Position numbers and translations under genes: made by a program. The notes under the pieces are model-generated. The model did no database searches, was not told the origin of the DNA, and was given only the letters and a program-made list of their open reading frames with translations. 64,000 bases of DNA from G963708235 sp963708235 (lineage in GTDB: Bacteria > Actinomycetota > Acidimicrobiia > Spongiisociales > UBA5794): NCBI GenBank assembly GCA_963708235.1, contig OY970200.1, positions 1,922,001 through 1,986,000 of the forward strand, in the 5' to 3' direction. Below, in pieces: positions 25,943-34,749 of the stretch. Position 1 is the first letter of the stretch; the number at the start of each line of letters is the position of its first letter.

Positions 25943-28900
25943 CTACGAGCCGGCGATCCCCTGTCCGATGAACTGGACCCAGTTCAGGTTGAAGTAGTTG
26001 TTACCAGGGCTACCGGTCGCCGGTCGGAACGTCAGGTAGTAGTCGGACGTTCCACCCGGATCGGTGAGGGCGAACGAGTGGCTCGCCCAGGTGTTGGTCG
26101 ATCCCGTCGACGGGATCACGTACGAACCGACCACCGTCCCGGTCGGGCTGTCGCGACGCAGATCGATCGTTCCCGTGTTGCCGGCGGTCCGGAACACGAT
26201 GGAATTGATGTTCACCAGGTTCAGTGGCCCGTTGAACTTGATCCAGTCGCCGTTGCCGATCCCCGCACGGTGCAGCCCGCCGCCTTCGTCATTGGTCGAC
26301 GCAACGGTGGTACCGAACTGTTCCAGTGCGTGTTCGAGCTGCTGCACCTTCTGACGCACGTTCTGTTGGGTGACCGTGGTCAACGCCGGCACCCCACCGG
26401 GCTGGGGATTGTCGGTGTACGAGGCGCTGATGACACCCCAGACGTTTCCGCCGTGCGAGACGTCGTCCGCCTGCGTCTGGAACGTACCCGAACATCCGGT
26501 GAAGGTGTCCTGGGCGTGACCGTGGCTGTCGTGTGCGAGCACGAAGGTGACCGCAACCCTGCTGCAGTCGATGGGCCCATCCTCGGGATCGGTGACGGTC
26601 ACCGTGTAGGGGATGGTCTCACCGAAGCTGAACAGGCCACCCTCGACCGGGGTGTTGACCACGACCGTCGGCGCCGTGTTCCCCACGGTGATCGTGGTGT
26701 TCACCTGCGACGACAACCCGTTGTTGTCCGTCACCGTCAACCGCGCCGTGTACTGACCACGGACGGTGTAGGTGTAGGTCGGGTTGGGTGCCGTCGAGTC
26801 GGTGGTGCCGTTGCCGTCGAAGTCCCAGGCGAATGTGATGATGTCACCCGGGTCCGGATCGGACGACCCCTCGCTGGAGAACTGCACGGTCAACGGGTTC
26901 TGCCCGTTGGTCGGGGTCGCCGACATCTCGGCGCGCGGGGCCCGCTGGCCCTTGACGTACTCCCAGCGGTACATCCCGGCGTCGTTGTTGATGGCGAAGA
27001 AGCCGTCTCCGTACGTCAACAGGTAGAAGTGTCCGTCGTCACCGAACTGCATATCCATGGGGTTGTCACAGTCGAACCCGGCAATCGCCGCGGCCGCCGT
27101 GCCGACACCGCCACAGGTGAGCAGATCGTTGATCTTGAACACCCGATCCTGCGAGTCGAGACGGATCTCCCGAAGCATGTCCCTGGTGAACTCGCCGAAG
27201 AAGATCGCCCCGTCGTAATAGGGAGGGAACTTCGTCGGGTTCGGGTTCGCCGGGTCGTACTCGTAGACATCGGCGCCGTGGGGACCGACACCGCCGGTAC
27301 CGAACTCGGGGAACAACCTCGGGCAGTTCGGGTTGGCCGGCGCCTCGGGCCCGTAGTAGGCGAAGCACGGTGTGCCCCGCGGGTTGGCGGCGTTGTTCTC
27401 GGCGGCGAACGAGTACCAGATCTCCGGATCGGTGATCGGAGGACCGTACTCGAGACCCGGCTCGACGCTCGGTCCACCGTTCAGGTTCCAACGGGAGTTG
27501 TTCTGCGGGCCCCGGTCCGGGTCGTCGCAATCATGGACCTGCGGCGGGTTGTCGAGCGGTGTGCTGAGGTTGAAGTCCCAGCGGTAGTACGGGAGATCCG
27601 TCTTGTAACAGAGCGGCCATCCGTAGTTGGAGGGCTCCCGCACCACCATCACCCGACCGGTACCTGCCGGACCGCGATACTGCGTCGGCGTGCCGGAGTC
27701 CGGCGAGTAGTCGGTGATGTAGGCGACGTCGTTGCTGTCCACCTGGATCCGGAACGGGTTCCGGAAGCCCATGGCATAGACCTCGGGACGGGTGTTCGCC
27801 GTACCCACCGGATAGAGGTTCCCCGCAGGGACGCCATAGGCGCCACCGAGCGTGTTCTCCTCCGCCGGGCTGATGGCCCCTTCCTTCGGGGTGATCCTGA
27901 TGATCTTGCCGCGAAGGTCGTTGGTGTTGAGCGAACCACGACGGGCGTCGACATGGGGGGCCTGGTACAGCCCACCCGCTGCCGACGTACCGAGCGTCAG
28001 CGTGGCCCCCTCGGGGGTCAACCCGGACCCGTCACCGGTCATCTGCGGGACGTCGGTCTGGGAGTTGTTGCCACGGAAGTTGACGGTGCGGGTCCCGGTG
28101 CCGGTGACCGCCACGTCGTCGATGTTGCTCAACGCCTCGAGCGCCGCCTCGATGGCCGCGTTGTCCAACGGGAAGGCGATCGGCGCCGTCGTCTGACCGT
28201 CGAAGGTCAGCGTGAACGTCCCGCCGGTCGCACCGCCACCGACGGCGATGGTCTGGTTCTCGTTGCTCCGCATATCGTTGAACGGACCGAACCCACCGGA
28301 GTTGCCGCCGCCGGCAGGGGTGTCGTCACCCATCACCAGCCACAGGTTGTTGTCATCGTCGAAGTCGATGTCGCCACCGACGTGACAGCAGGCGCCGCGG
28401 TTGACCGGGACCCTCATCAACTCTTCCTCGGATTCGAGGTCGAGCGACGGGGTGGGCCCGTCGACGAACTTGAAGCGGGAGAGCTGGAAGTAGCCGATCC
28501 ACGGATCCCACGCCGTGATGTCCGCCGCGGTGTTGGGCGCCGCTCCGGTCGGGGTCGTCTGCGTGACGATCTCGCCGGTCGACAGCTTGACGTCCTTGAC
28601 CGTCAACGGTGGGTACAACAGGTAGACCCACTTGTTCTCGGCAAAGTTGTTGTCGATCCCCGGGCCGTAGAGGCCGTCCTCTGAGTGCGTGTACACCTCG
28701 AGGTTGGCGATGACCACCGACTCGTTGGTCGTCGCATCGTGGAGTCGGACGCTGCCGCGCCGGTCGGTCTGGATGACCCGGCCGTCGGGAAGCACGTCGA
28801 AGCCGATCGGCTCGTTCAGGTTGGGCTGGCTGGTGATCCGGGTCTGCTGATAGTTGGCCAGGATGGTGGCGCCACAGTCGCTGTAGACCGGATCGCTGAA

Positions 28901-29704
28901 GCCGGCGGACCAGCTGATGGCGCCGGCAAGGTGGGAACGCAGTTCGGCGGAGCCGTAGCTGGCAGCGGTGTTACCGAGGCCGGTGTAGAACGAACGCCCG
29001 CCCTGGTATTCCTTACACCAGGTGACCGGATGGTCGAAGCCCATGGTCCCGCCGCTGATGCCGTCGAGCCGGCCACCCCAGGGCTGGATCTCGAAGGCGC
29101 CGAGTGCGTCGACACCTTCGACCACGGTGGCGAGCACATGGCTCTGACCGCGGACGTTGCTGGTGTAGTTGTACCAGGCGTCGGTGTGATCCCAGTATTC
29201 GGGCAGATCCTTCGAAGCGTCGTGGCCCCGATCGGCGACCTTGATGGTTCCGCTCTGCACCTCGGTGAGGCTGGCAGCGCGCGTACCCAGGAGGTCTCCG
29301 TAGAACTCCCAGTCGGGTTCGGTCTCGATGGCCGAGCCGATTCCGAGGAAACCGCCGCCCTGGCGGATGTAGCCCTCGAAGTTCGCCTGCTCGGTCGCAT
29401 TCAGCACGTCACCGGTGGTGTTCAGGAAGACGATGGTGCCGAACCGCTTCAGCCTGTTGGCGTTACGGAACTCGGTGGTGTCGCGGGTCGCTTCGACCCG
29501 GAAGCCCTTCTTGGCGCCGAGTTGTCGGATGGCGTCGATACCCGCCAGGGTCGCTTGATTCTTGGAGACATCCTCGGTCTTGGCGAAGACCAGGACCCGA
29601 TACTGCGGTTCGGTCTGGGCGACGGCGCCGGTGGCCGCCACCGGCATCAGCGCCGTGATAAGACCGGCCAGCAGCAGGCCGATGAGCCGTTTTCTGCTTC
29701 TCAT
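25943..29704 (-). CDS. Secreted ThuA / sorbosone-dehydrogenase / PKD multidomain protein
   Basis: A 1253-residue secreted protein. The signal peptide spans residues 1-29 and a ThuA-type glutamine-amidotransferase-like domain about 33-265. A glucose/sorbosone-dehydrogenase beta-propeller spans about 285-935 (LNEPIGFDVLPDGRV, SEDGLYGPG, GGDIDFDDDNNLWL, NTNDLRGKIIRI). A PKD domain lies at about 948-1035 and a C-terminal carbohydrate-binding-like beta domain at about 1150-1253. An extra beta module (about 483-580) interrupts the propeller. Proteins of this build probably oxidise or bind sugars outside the cell using PQQ or Ca; this is inference. Monocistronic, with its own terminator. Confidence 0.85.
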   Translation of the reverse strand: MRSRKRLIGLLLAGLITALMPVAATGAVAQTEPQYRVLVFAKTEDVSKNQATLAGIDAIRQLGAKKGFRVEATRDTTEFRNANRLKRFGTIVFLNTTGDVLNATEQANFEGYIRQGGGFLGIGSAIETEPDWEFYGDLLGTRAASLTEVQSGTIKVADRGHDASKDLPEYWDHTDAWYNYTSNVRGQSHVLATVVEGVDALGAFEIQPWGGRLDGISGGTMGFDHPVTWCKEYQGGRSFYTGLGNTAASYGSAELRSHLAGAISWSAGFSDPVYSDCGATILANYQQTRITSQPNLNEPIGFDVLPDGRVIQTDRRGSVRLHDATTNESVVIANLEVYTHSEDGLYGPGIDNNFAENKWVYLLYPPLTVKDVKLSTGEIVTQTTPTGAAPNTAADITAWDPWIGYFQLSRFKFVDGPTPSLDLESEEELMRVPVNRGACCHVGGDIDFDDDNNLWLVMGDDTPAGGGNSGGFGPFNDMRSNENQTIAVGGGATGGTFTLTFDGQTTAPIAFPLDNAAIEAALEALSNIDDVAVTGTGTRTVNFRGNNSQTDVPQMTGDGSGLTPEGATLTLGTSAAGGLYQAPHVDARRGSLNTNDLRGKIIRITPKEGAISPAEENTLGGAYGVPAGNLYPVGTANTRPEVYAMGFRNPFRIQVDSNDVAYITDYSPDSGTPTQYRGPAGTGRVMVVREPSNYGWPLCYKTDLPYYRWDFNLSTPLDNPPQVHDCDDPDRGPQNNSRWNLNGGPSVEPGLEYGPPITDPEIWYSFAAENNAANPRGTPCFAYYGPEAPANPNCPRLFPEFGTGGVGPHGADVYEYDPANPNPTKFPPYYDGAIFFGEFTRDMLREIRLDSQDRVFKINDLLTCGGVGTAAAAIAGFDCDNPMDMQFGDDGHFYLLTYGDGFFAINNDAGMYRWEYVKGQRAPRAEMSATPTNGQNPLTVQFSSEGSSDPDPGDIITFAWDFDGNGTTDSTAPNPTYTYTVRGQYTARLTVTDNNGLSSQVNTTITVGNTAPTVVVNTPVEGGLFSFGETIPYTVTVTDPEDGPIDCSRVAVTFVLAHDSHGHAQDTFTGCSGTFQTQADDVSHGGNVWGVISASYTDNPQPGGVPALTTVTQQNVRQKVQQLEHALEQFGTTVASTNDEGGGLHRAGIGNGDWIKFNGPLNLVNINSIVFRTAGNTGTIDLRRDSPTGTVVGSYVIPSTGSTNTWASHSFALTDPGGTSDYYLTFRPATGSPGNNYFNLNWVQFIGQGIAGS

Positions 29705-30352
29705 GTGGGGGGGTTCCCTCTCGTTGGTGGCACGCTACGTGCCAGTGGGTACTTCACGCGGATCACAGGCGGTGGGCACACCCGTCGGGTGGTCCATTGC
29801 GTGCGTCAGGGCTGACGGAACCCTCGAGTTCCGATCGCGTAGATGGATCAGGGTCAGGTGGAGAACGGCTGACCGTGTGGGGGGATGAGCAGCAACGGTG
29901 AGACAACCGACCGGATCGGAGCCTCCGATTCGGCGCTGGGCGCCCACTCCGCAAGGCGAAATCGGCCGGTGGCCGGTCCTCTGCCTCGGCAACAGACAAG
30001 GCCGTTCGATGCGAATCGGTCGATTGCCTCCCCATAGGGACCAAACTACCCCCCTCTTCTAACCGGATGCAAGCAACTTATGTTCGTACGGCGATCAAAT
30101 CTCTGCTGGGCGTCGGGACAGGCCTGTAACGGAAGGCGCGCCGACCCCCGCCGCTGCAACTGGAGTTGCGGTCGGAGGTCAATCCACTGACCGGCGTTCG
30201 ACCTGGTTCCTTGCCATCGACATCGCCGACTCGCCCTGGACAGCGCCAACGTCAACGACAGGGCACTAGTCTTGCCGCCGGCGGCAGCAGGCGCACGGTC
30301 GATGCCCCCGAGCAAATGCGACAGCGACGGATATCGTTGGGGATGACGCTTC
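29705..30352. other. Long divergent intergenic region
   Basis: About 650 bases between the secreted-protein gene (minus) and the SRPBCC-FAD gene (plus). It must hold both promoters. AT content rises around 30030-30110. I see no convincing small gene, riboswitch or long inverted repeat. GAGAGGG lies about ten bases before the minus-strand start and is its likely ribosome site. Confidence 0.5.
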
Positions 30353-32296
30353 GTGGGTGAAGAGCTTCGGCACGAGACGGCGATCGACGCCACCCCGGAA
30401 GAGGTGTGGCGGGTCCTGGTCGATGTCGACGGCTGGCCGGCTTGGAACCCCACGCTGACCACCGCCGATGGTCCCCTCGTCGAGGACCGGTGGGTGAAGA
30501 TGACGCTCCGCCTGGGACCGGTGCACGTCAAGCTGCCCCAGCACATCACGGCCGTCGAAGCGCCGAATCGACTTGCCTGGCGCACCCGCAACCTCTTCGA
30601 CAAGTTCATGGATGTCGACCGGACCTTCCATCTGGCGCCCACACCCGGAGGCGGCACCCTCCTCATCCAGGCCGAGGTGGCGCACGGACCCGTGGCGCCG
30701 CTGGCGATGCTCTTCCTGAAGGGCATGATCCTCGATGGTTTCGTGGCGCTCGGCGAGGCGCTCCGCAGACAACTCGAACCGGACTACGACGAATCCCAGA
30801 CCGCGGCGCCTCCGGCCCGCTCGATCAGAAAGCGCACCATGAGCGACGCACCGCGCAAGGGCCAGACCGACTGGCGCAAAGAGATCAACCAGCACGAGAC
30901 CTTCGACCACGATTCGATCGATTCGCTGGCCTACGACTGGGACCGCATCGGCGATCCCGACGGCCCACCTCGCTTCCCCCTCAAGTTCTACGTCCCGCAG
31001 AACACCGAGGACGTGGTCCGCTGTGTGAAGGAATGCGCCACGCTGGGTCAGGTGCTGACCGTGCGCAGCAAGGGGCACTCGAGCAACGATCTGGTGACAC
31101 CGGTGGGGGGTGCGGTCCTGCTCAGCGAGAAGCTCCACGGCGTGATCGAGGTCGACGAGCAGGCGATGACGGCCACCGTGTGGTCGGGAACACCGTCGGC
31201 CGATGTCGACGACCACCTGGCGACGATGGGGCTCGGACTGCCGGTGATCGGCGACCATGCCCACATCACGGTCGGTGGATTCGCCTCGGTGGGAGGGATC
31301 ACCGCATCCTCGTTCAAGTACGGGATGTTCGTCGACATCATCCAGCGGTTGGAGTACGTCGACTGGGAGGGAGAGGTCCATGTCGTCGACCGCACCGACG
31401 GGGTCGACGAGTTCCATCGACTGTTGATGGGGTTGGGGCGTCACGGAGTGATCACCAAGGTCACCGTCACCATCATCGCCATCGAGAAGTACGAGACGTA
31501 CTGGCGCAACGACGACACCCGCTACCGCCAGCTCGACGACTTCATCACCGGGTCCCGGGACCTGTGCGCAGAGCCGCCCGACGACGCCACGTTCCTGCGC
31601 GGCCTGTGGGTGGACTTCCCGATGTCGTCGGGCAAGAGCGTGGAGATGGGCACCTTCTCGGTGTACCGCGATGCCGACCCGTCACTGGCCCGTCGGGGGT
31701 TGGAGAGCGTCGCCTACGGGGGTCTGCACCGGCTGGGCTGGCTCGCCGGGAGGTTGCCCGAGAAGGTGGACAAGGTGGTGAAGCTTGCCGGGATGGCAGG
31801 CGTCGTGCTGGCTCCGAAGTACGCCACGGTCAAGAACGCCGAGTTCTTCACCGAAAAGATCCTCGATGCCACGGTCGGCGACCCGCAGCGGTTCCTGGTC
31901 GTCATCTCCCCGATCGGCATCTACGAGGAGCAGTTCCGTCTGCTGTGGGACATGATGGTGGACTACCGCACCCGGTATCGCTGCTTCACCTTCATCACAC
32001 TGTATGTCAAGAGCATCAAGTCGCCCTACCTCGCCCAGGGGGACCCGGGCAATGAACGGTGGGTCGAGTTCCTGTTCTATGTCGGGATCGACCCGGACAT
32101 CATGACCGACGCCCTGCTCGATCAGATCGCCCACGACCTCGACCAGAACTGCATCGATACCGGATCGTTCCGCTACATGCACACCCGCACCGGCCGCGAT
32201 CCGGAGCGTCTGGCGAAGATCGATCCGAACGCCCCCTACAACGGCGGCGTCTCGGTGCATCCGTCGAACCGCGACCCAGGGGCCGGCGATGCGTGA
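30353..32296 (+). CDS. SRPBCC-domain / FAD-linked (PCMH-type) oxidase fusion
   Basis: A 647-residue fusion. Residues 1-145 form an SRPBCC (polyketide-cyclase-like) ligand-binding domain with AIDATPEEVWRVLVDVDGWP. Residues 180-640 form a p-cresol-methylhydroxylase-type FAD-binding oxidase: PQNTEDVVRCVKECA, VRSKGHSSNDLVTPVGGAV, and the FAD loop HAHITVGGFASVGGITASSF. A second in-frame ATG at 30839 lies at the domain boundary with only a weak AGAAAG upstream, so a separate internal start is possible. The following hydrolase overlaps by eight bases, forming an operon. The closest functional analogies are sterol- or sugar-lactone-type oxidases; the substrate is unknown. Confidence 0.82.
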   Translation: MGEELRHETAIDATPEEVWRVLVDVDGWPAWNPTLTTADGPLVEDRWVKMTLRLGPVHVKLPQHITAVEAPNRLAWRTRNLFDKFMDVDRTFHLAPTPGGGTLLIQAEVAHGPVAPLAMLFLKGMILDGFVALGEALRRQLEPDYDESQTAAPPARSIRKRTMSDAPRKGQTDWRKEINQHETFDHDSIDSLAYDWDRIGDPDGPPRFPLKFYVPQNTEDVVRCVKECATLGQVLTVRSKGHSSNDLVTPVGGAVLLSEKLHGVIEVDEQAMTATVWSGTPSADVDDHLATMGLGLPVIGDHAHITVGGFASVGGITASSFKYGMFVDIIQRLEYVDWEGEVHVVDRTDGVDEFHRLLMGLGRHGVITKVTVTIIAIEKYETYWRNDDTRYRQLDDFITGSRDLCAEPPDDATFLRGLWVDFPMSSGKSVEMGTFSVYRDADPSLARRGLESVAYGGLHRLGWLAGRLPEKVDKVVKLAGMAGVVLAPKYATVKNAEFFTEKILDATVGDPQRFLVVISPIGIYEEQFRLLWDMMVDYRTRYRCFTFITLYVKSIKSPYLAQGDPGNERWVEFLFYVGIDPDIMTDALLDQIAHDLDQNCIDTGSFRYMHTRTGRDPERLAKIDPNAPYNGGVSVHPSNRDPGAGDA

Positions 32297-33386
32297 GATC
32301 CCCCTCTACACCCTGGAGGGCGTCAAAGACGTCGATGTCGAGACCCACTGGTTCGAGACGGAGGACGGGTTGGGGCTGTCGTTCCTGCGGTTCTCCCGGG
32401 GTGTGGCCGACGATGCGGTGATGATCATCCACGGGCTCACCACCTCGACGGACATGTTCATCATGCCCGAACACGAGAACCTGGTCACCCACCTGCTCGA
32501 CCGCGGCTACAACGATGTGTGGTGTCTCGACTTCCGGATGAGCAACCGCCACTCCTACAACCTCTTCAAGCACCGCTGGACGCTCGACGATGTCGCCCTG
32601 TACGACTTCCCGCCGGCCCTGGCGAAGATGCGCAGCCACATCGGCGACAAACCGATCCATGTCATCAGCCACTGTCTGGGAGCGACGTCGTTCTCGATGA
32701 GCCTGTTCGCCGGTCTTGTCGATGTGTCGAGCCTGGTCGTCAACAGCGTCTCCCTGACCCCGCGGGTCCCGAAGTGGTCGCGGTCCAAGATCAAGTTCGC
32801 CCCGGCGATGGTCGACTACCTGCTCGGGGTCCCCTATCTCAACCCGCGGTGGAGCGAAGATCCCGGTCTGACCCGCGGCGAGCTGCTGTCCAAGGCGGTG
32901 TCGTTCTTCCACAGGGAATGTGACGTCCCGGCCTGCCACATGCTGTCGATGATGTGGGGCACCGGCTGGCCGGCGCTCTATCACCACGAGAACCTGGCCG
33001 ACGTCACCCATCGCCGCAGCGCAGATCTCTACGGCGGCACCTCGATGAACTACTACCGCCATGTCAACAAGATGTTGCAGGCGGGCCAGGCGGTCAAGTA
33101 CGACCGGAACGACCCCGCATACGACCGGCTCCCCGACAACTACATGCGCAACGCCCCGGACATCGAGACCCCGATCCTGTTCATGACCGGTGAGGACAAC
33201 AAGGTGTTCACCGACTCCAACGTGGTCTGCTTCGAGCGGCTGGAGGCGATGGTGCCGGGACGGCACCAGCTGTGGATCGTTCCCGGGTACGGTCACCAGG
33301 ATCCCTTCATGGGCAAAGATGTCGCCGCCGATGTGTTCCCCGGGATCGACCGATTCCTCGACGAACAGCGACGAATCGCCGGCTGA
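32289..33386 (+). CDS. Alpha/beta-hydrolase with Cys nucleophile position
   Basis: A 365-residue alpha/beta-hydrolase fold. The oxyanion region is MIIHGLTTSTDMF. The nucleophile elbow reads SHCLGA, with Cys129 where Ser is usual, followed by FMTGEDNKVF (acid) and GYGHQDPFMG (His). It overlaps the upstream oxidase gene by eight bases. Hydrolase domains of this type accompany GMC or cholesterol-oxidase-like enzymes, and such an enzyme is encoded 3 kb away. Cys nucleophiles occur in dienelactone hydrolases, so activity is plausible. Substrate unknown. Confidence 0.83.
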   Translation: MREIPLYTLEGVKDVDVETHWFETEDGLGLSFLRFSRGVADDAVMIIHGLTTSTDMFIMPEHENLVTHLLDRGYNDVWCLDFRMSNRHSYNLFKHRWTLDDVALYDFPPALAKMRSHIGDKPIHVISHCLGATSFSMSLFAGLVDVSSLVVNSVSLTPRVPKWSRSKIKFAPAMVDYLLGVPYLNPRWSEDPGLTRGELLSKAVSFFHRECDVPACHMLSMMWGTGWPALYHHENLADVTHRRSADLYGGTSMNYYRHVNKMLQAGQAVKYDRNDPAYDRLPDNYMRNAPDIETPILFMTGEDNKVFTDSNVVCFERLEAMVPGRHQLWIVPGYGHQDPFMGKDVAADVFPGIDRFLDEQRRIAG

Positions 33387-33397
33387 CCCTCCATCTG

Positions 33398-33420
33398 CCC
33401 CGGTGGTGCCATCCACCGGG
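33398..33420. terminator. Hairpin between convergent genes
   Basis: CCCGGTGG and CCACCGGG flank a six-base loop, between the hydrolase stop (33386) and the TetR stop (33433). It could end transcription from both sides. Confidence 0.6.
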
Positions 33421-33432
33421 ACGAGCGGTCGC

Positions 33433-34032
33433 TCAGGTCGCCGAGCTGGTGGGCGGTGGAGCGAACAGGTCCACCACAGCACGTCGCCACGCCGGGGGGC
33501 ACGGGCGGTGCAGCATCACCAGCCGGTAGAACACCACTCCGGCCAATGCCTCGATGGCTGCCAACGCATCGATGTCGGCAGCCACCTCCCCACGAGCGGC
33601 GGCCCGCGTAAAGACCACGGCGAGCCGTTCCTCGTCGGCGGACAGGAGCCGCTGACGCAGCGCCTCGGCGAACTCCGGGTTTCCGGCCATCTCGGCGGCG
33701 ATCCCACCCGCAAGCCCTTGGGCCGCCAACCCGTCGAATGTGCTGACAAGCCGGTCAACGAGTTCGATGAGGTCGCCGCGCAGGGTCCCGGTGTCGGGCG
33801 CCACCGCATCCTGGTCGAGCCCGGCTCCCCGACCGACGGACAGGCTCGACTCGATGAGGTCGAGCACCATCTCCGCCTTCGACGACCAGCGTCGGTAGAT
33901 GCTGGGGCGACTCACGTTGGCCTGTGTTGCCACCGCCTCGATCGTCATTCCCTCGAAGCCGACTTCGGCCAGCAGTTCGCCCACCGTACGGCGCACGGCG
34001 ATATCGATGGCTGGATCCCGAGGTCGTGGCAT
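33433..34032 (-). CDS. TetR-family transcriptional regulator
   Basis: A 199-residue regulator. The N-terminal helix-turn-helix reads MTIEAVATQANVSRPSIYRR (residues about 29-48), and the C-terminal ligand domain is of the TetR_C type that follows this helix-turn-helix in many actinobacteria. It lies between the oxidase/hydrolase operon and a divergent lipoprotein. Overlapping inverted repeats in the 110-base gap are the likely operator, so it probably represses itself and the lipoprotein and perhaps the redox cluster. Confidence 0.9.
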   Translation of the reverse strand: MPRPRDPAIDIAVRRTVGELLAEVGFEGMTIEAVATQANVSRPSIYRRWSSKAEMVLDLIESSLSVGRGAGLDQDAVAPDTGTLRGDLIELVDRLVSTFDGLAAQGLAGGIAAEMAGNPEFAEALRQRLLSADEERLAVVFTRAAARGEVAADIDALAAIEALAGVVFYRLVMLHRPCPPAWRRAVVDLFAPPPTSSAT

Positions 34033-34092
34033 TCCCGCTCCGGTCTGTGGTTGGCCCTGGGCGTTGACGTCCGGTGCCCGATAGCGTAGCGT

Positions 34093-34121
34093 GCGTCATT
34101 CCGTTACATGACGCTTGTAAC
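34093..34121. promoter_or_regulatory. Overlapping inverted repeats, probable TetR operator
   Basis: GTTACA-N7-TGTAAC (34103-34121) overlaps GCGTCA-N10-TGACGC (34093-34114). Both arms are perfect. They lie between divergent starts at 34032 and 34142, where a TetR dimer would be expected to bind. Confidence 0.6.
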
Positions 34122-34141
34122 TTCACGAAGGGATCTCGCAC

Positions 34142-34678
34142 ATGCGAATTCGTCTCCTCGCCCTCGGGCTCGCACTCATCCTCGCCCTCACCGCCTGCGG
34201 CGGGGACGATGACGGGGGGAACACCACATCTGAAGCGGTCGCCGGTGACGACACCACGGCGCCTGCCGGCGACGGTGCCTCGGAGACGGTGGATGCCTGT
34301 GCGCTGGTCTCCGATGAAACCGTCGCCTCGATAGCCGACGGCGCCACTCCCACCGCCACCGAGGGATCATTCGGAGACGACTTCGGCGCCGCCTCTGGAT
34401 GCCGATGGGACGACGGCGACTTCCTCTACCCGGTCGAGGTGTCGGTCACTGCCGGTAGGGACGCCTATGCGGTCACCCGGGAGTTCGTCACCGAACTCGG
34501 CGGGATCGAGACCCCCGAGGTCTCCGGTGTGGGCGACGAGGCCTTCACCTACGACGAGGGAAGCGGCATCATCGAGGTGATCACCCGGCAGGGCGACATG
34601 GTGGTGTCGGTTCGGGTGAGGTCCACCGACCCCTCGGCTCCCATCGGCATCGCCAATGAGGCGCTGTCGAACCTCTGA
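34142..34678 (+). CDS. Lipoprotein, DUF3558-like
   Basis: A 178-residue lipoprotein: lipobox LALTAC (Cys 19), an acidic Thr/Asp-rich linker, then a domain with DACALVSDETVASI, a paired Cys in ASGCRWDD and VSGVGDEAFTYDEG. This pattern resembles DUF3558 lipoproteins of actinobacteria, whose role is unknown. GAAGGGA precedes ATG 34142. Probably controlled by the divergent TetR protein. Confidence 0.75.
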   Translation: MRIRLLALGLALILALTACGGDDDGGNTTSEAVAGDDTTAPAGDGASETVDACALVSDETVASIADGATPTATEGSFGDDFGAASGCRWDDGDFLYPVEVSVTAGRDAYAVTREFVTELGGIETPEVSGVGDEAFTYDEGSGIIEVITRQGDMVVSVRVRSTDPSAPIGIANEALSNL

Positions 34679-34692
34679 TCACCGTCATCGCC

Positions 34693-34729
34693 GCGGTGTC
34701 CCGGGCAGGTCTTGACACCGGGACGCCGC
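34693..34729. terminator. Bidirectional hairpin terminator
   Basis: A 12-base-pair stem (GCGGTGTCCCGG with CCGGGACGCCGC, one G-T pair) around a 13-base loop, between the convergent lipoprotein (ends 34678) and metallophosphoesterase (ends 34750). Confidence 0.72.
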
Positions 34730-34749
34730 GCTCTGCGGTCGGTCGCTCC

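Noticed and set aside
25859..28684. 941-residue plus-strand frame antisense to the ThuA-domain gene
   Set aside because: Arg/Val/Gly-rich shadow without domains; the minus strand encodes a coherent secreted protein.
30046..30352. Minus-strand frame extending from the SRPBCC region into the gap
   Set aside because: Most of it is antisense to the SRPBCC domain, and the part in the gap has no start or motif of its own.
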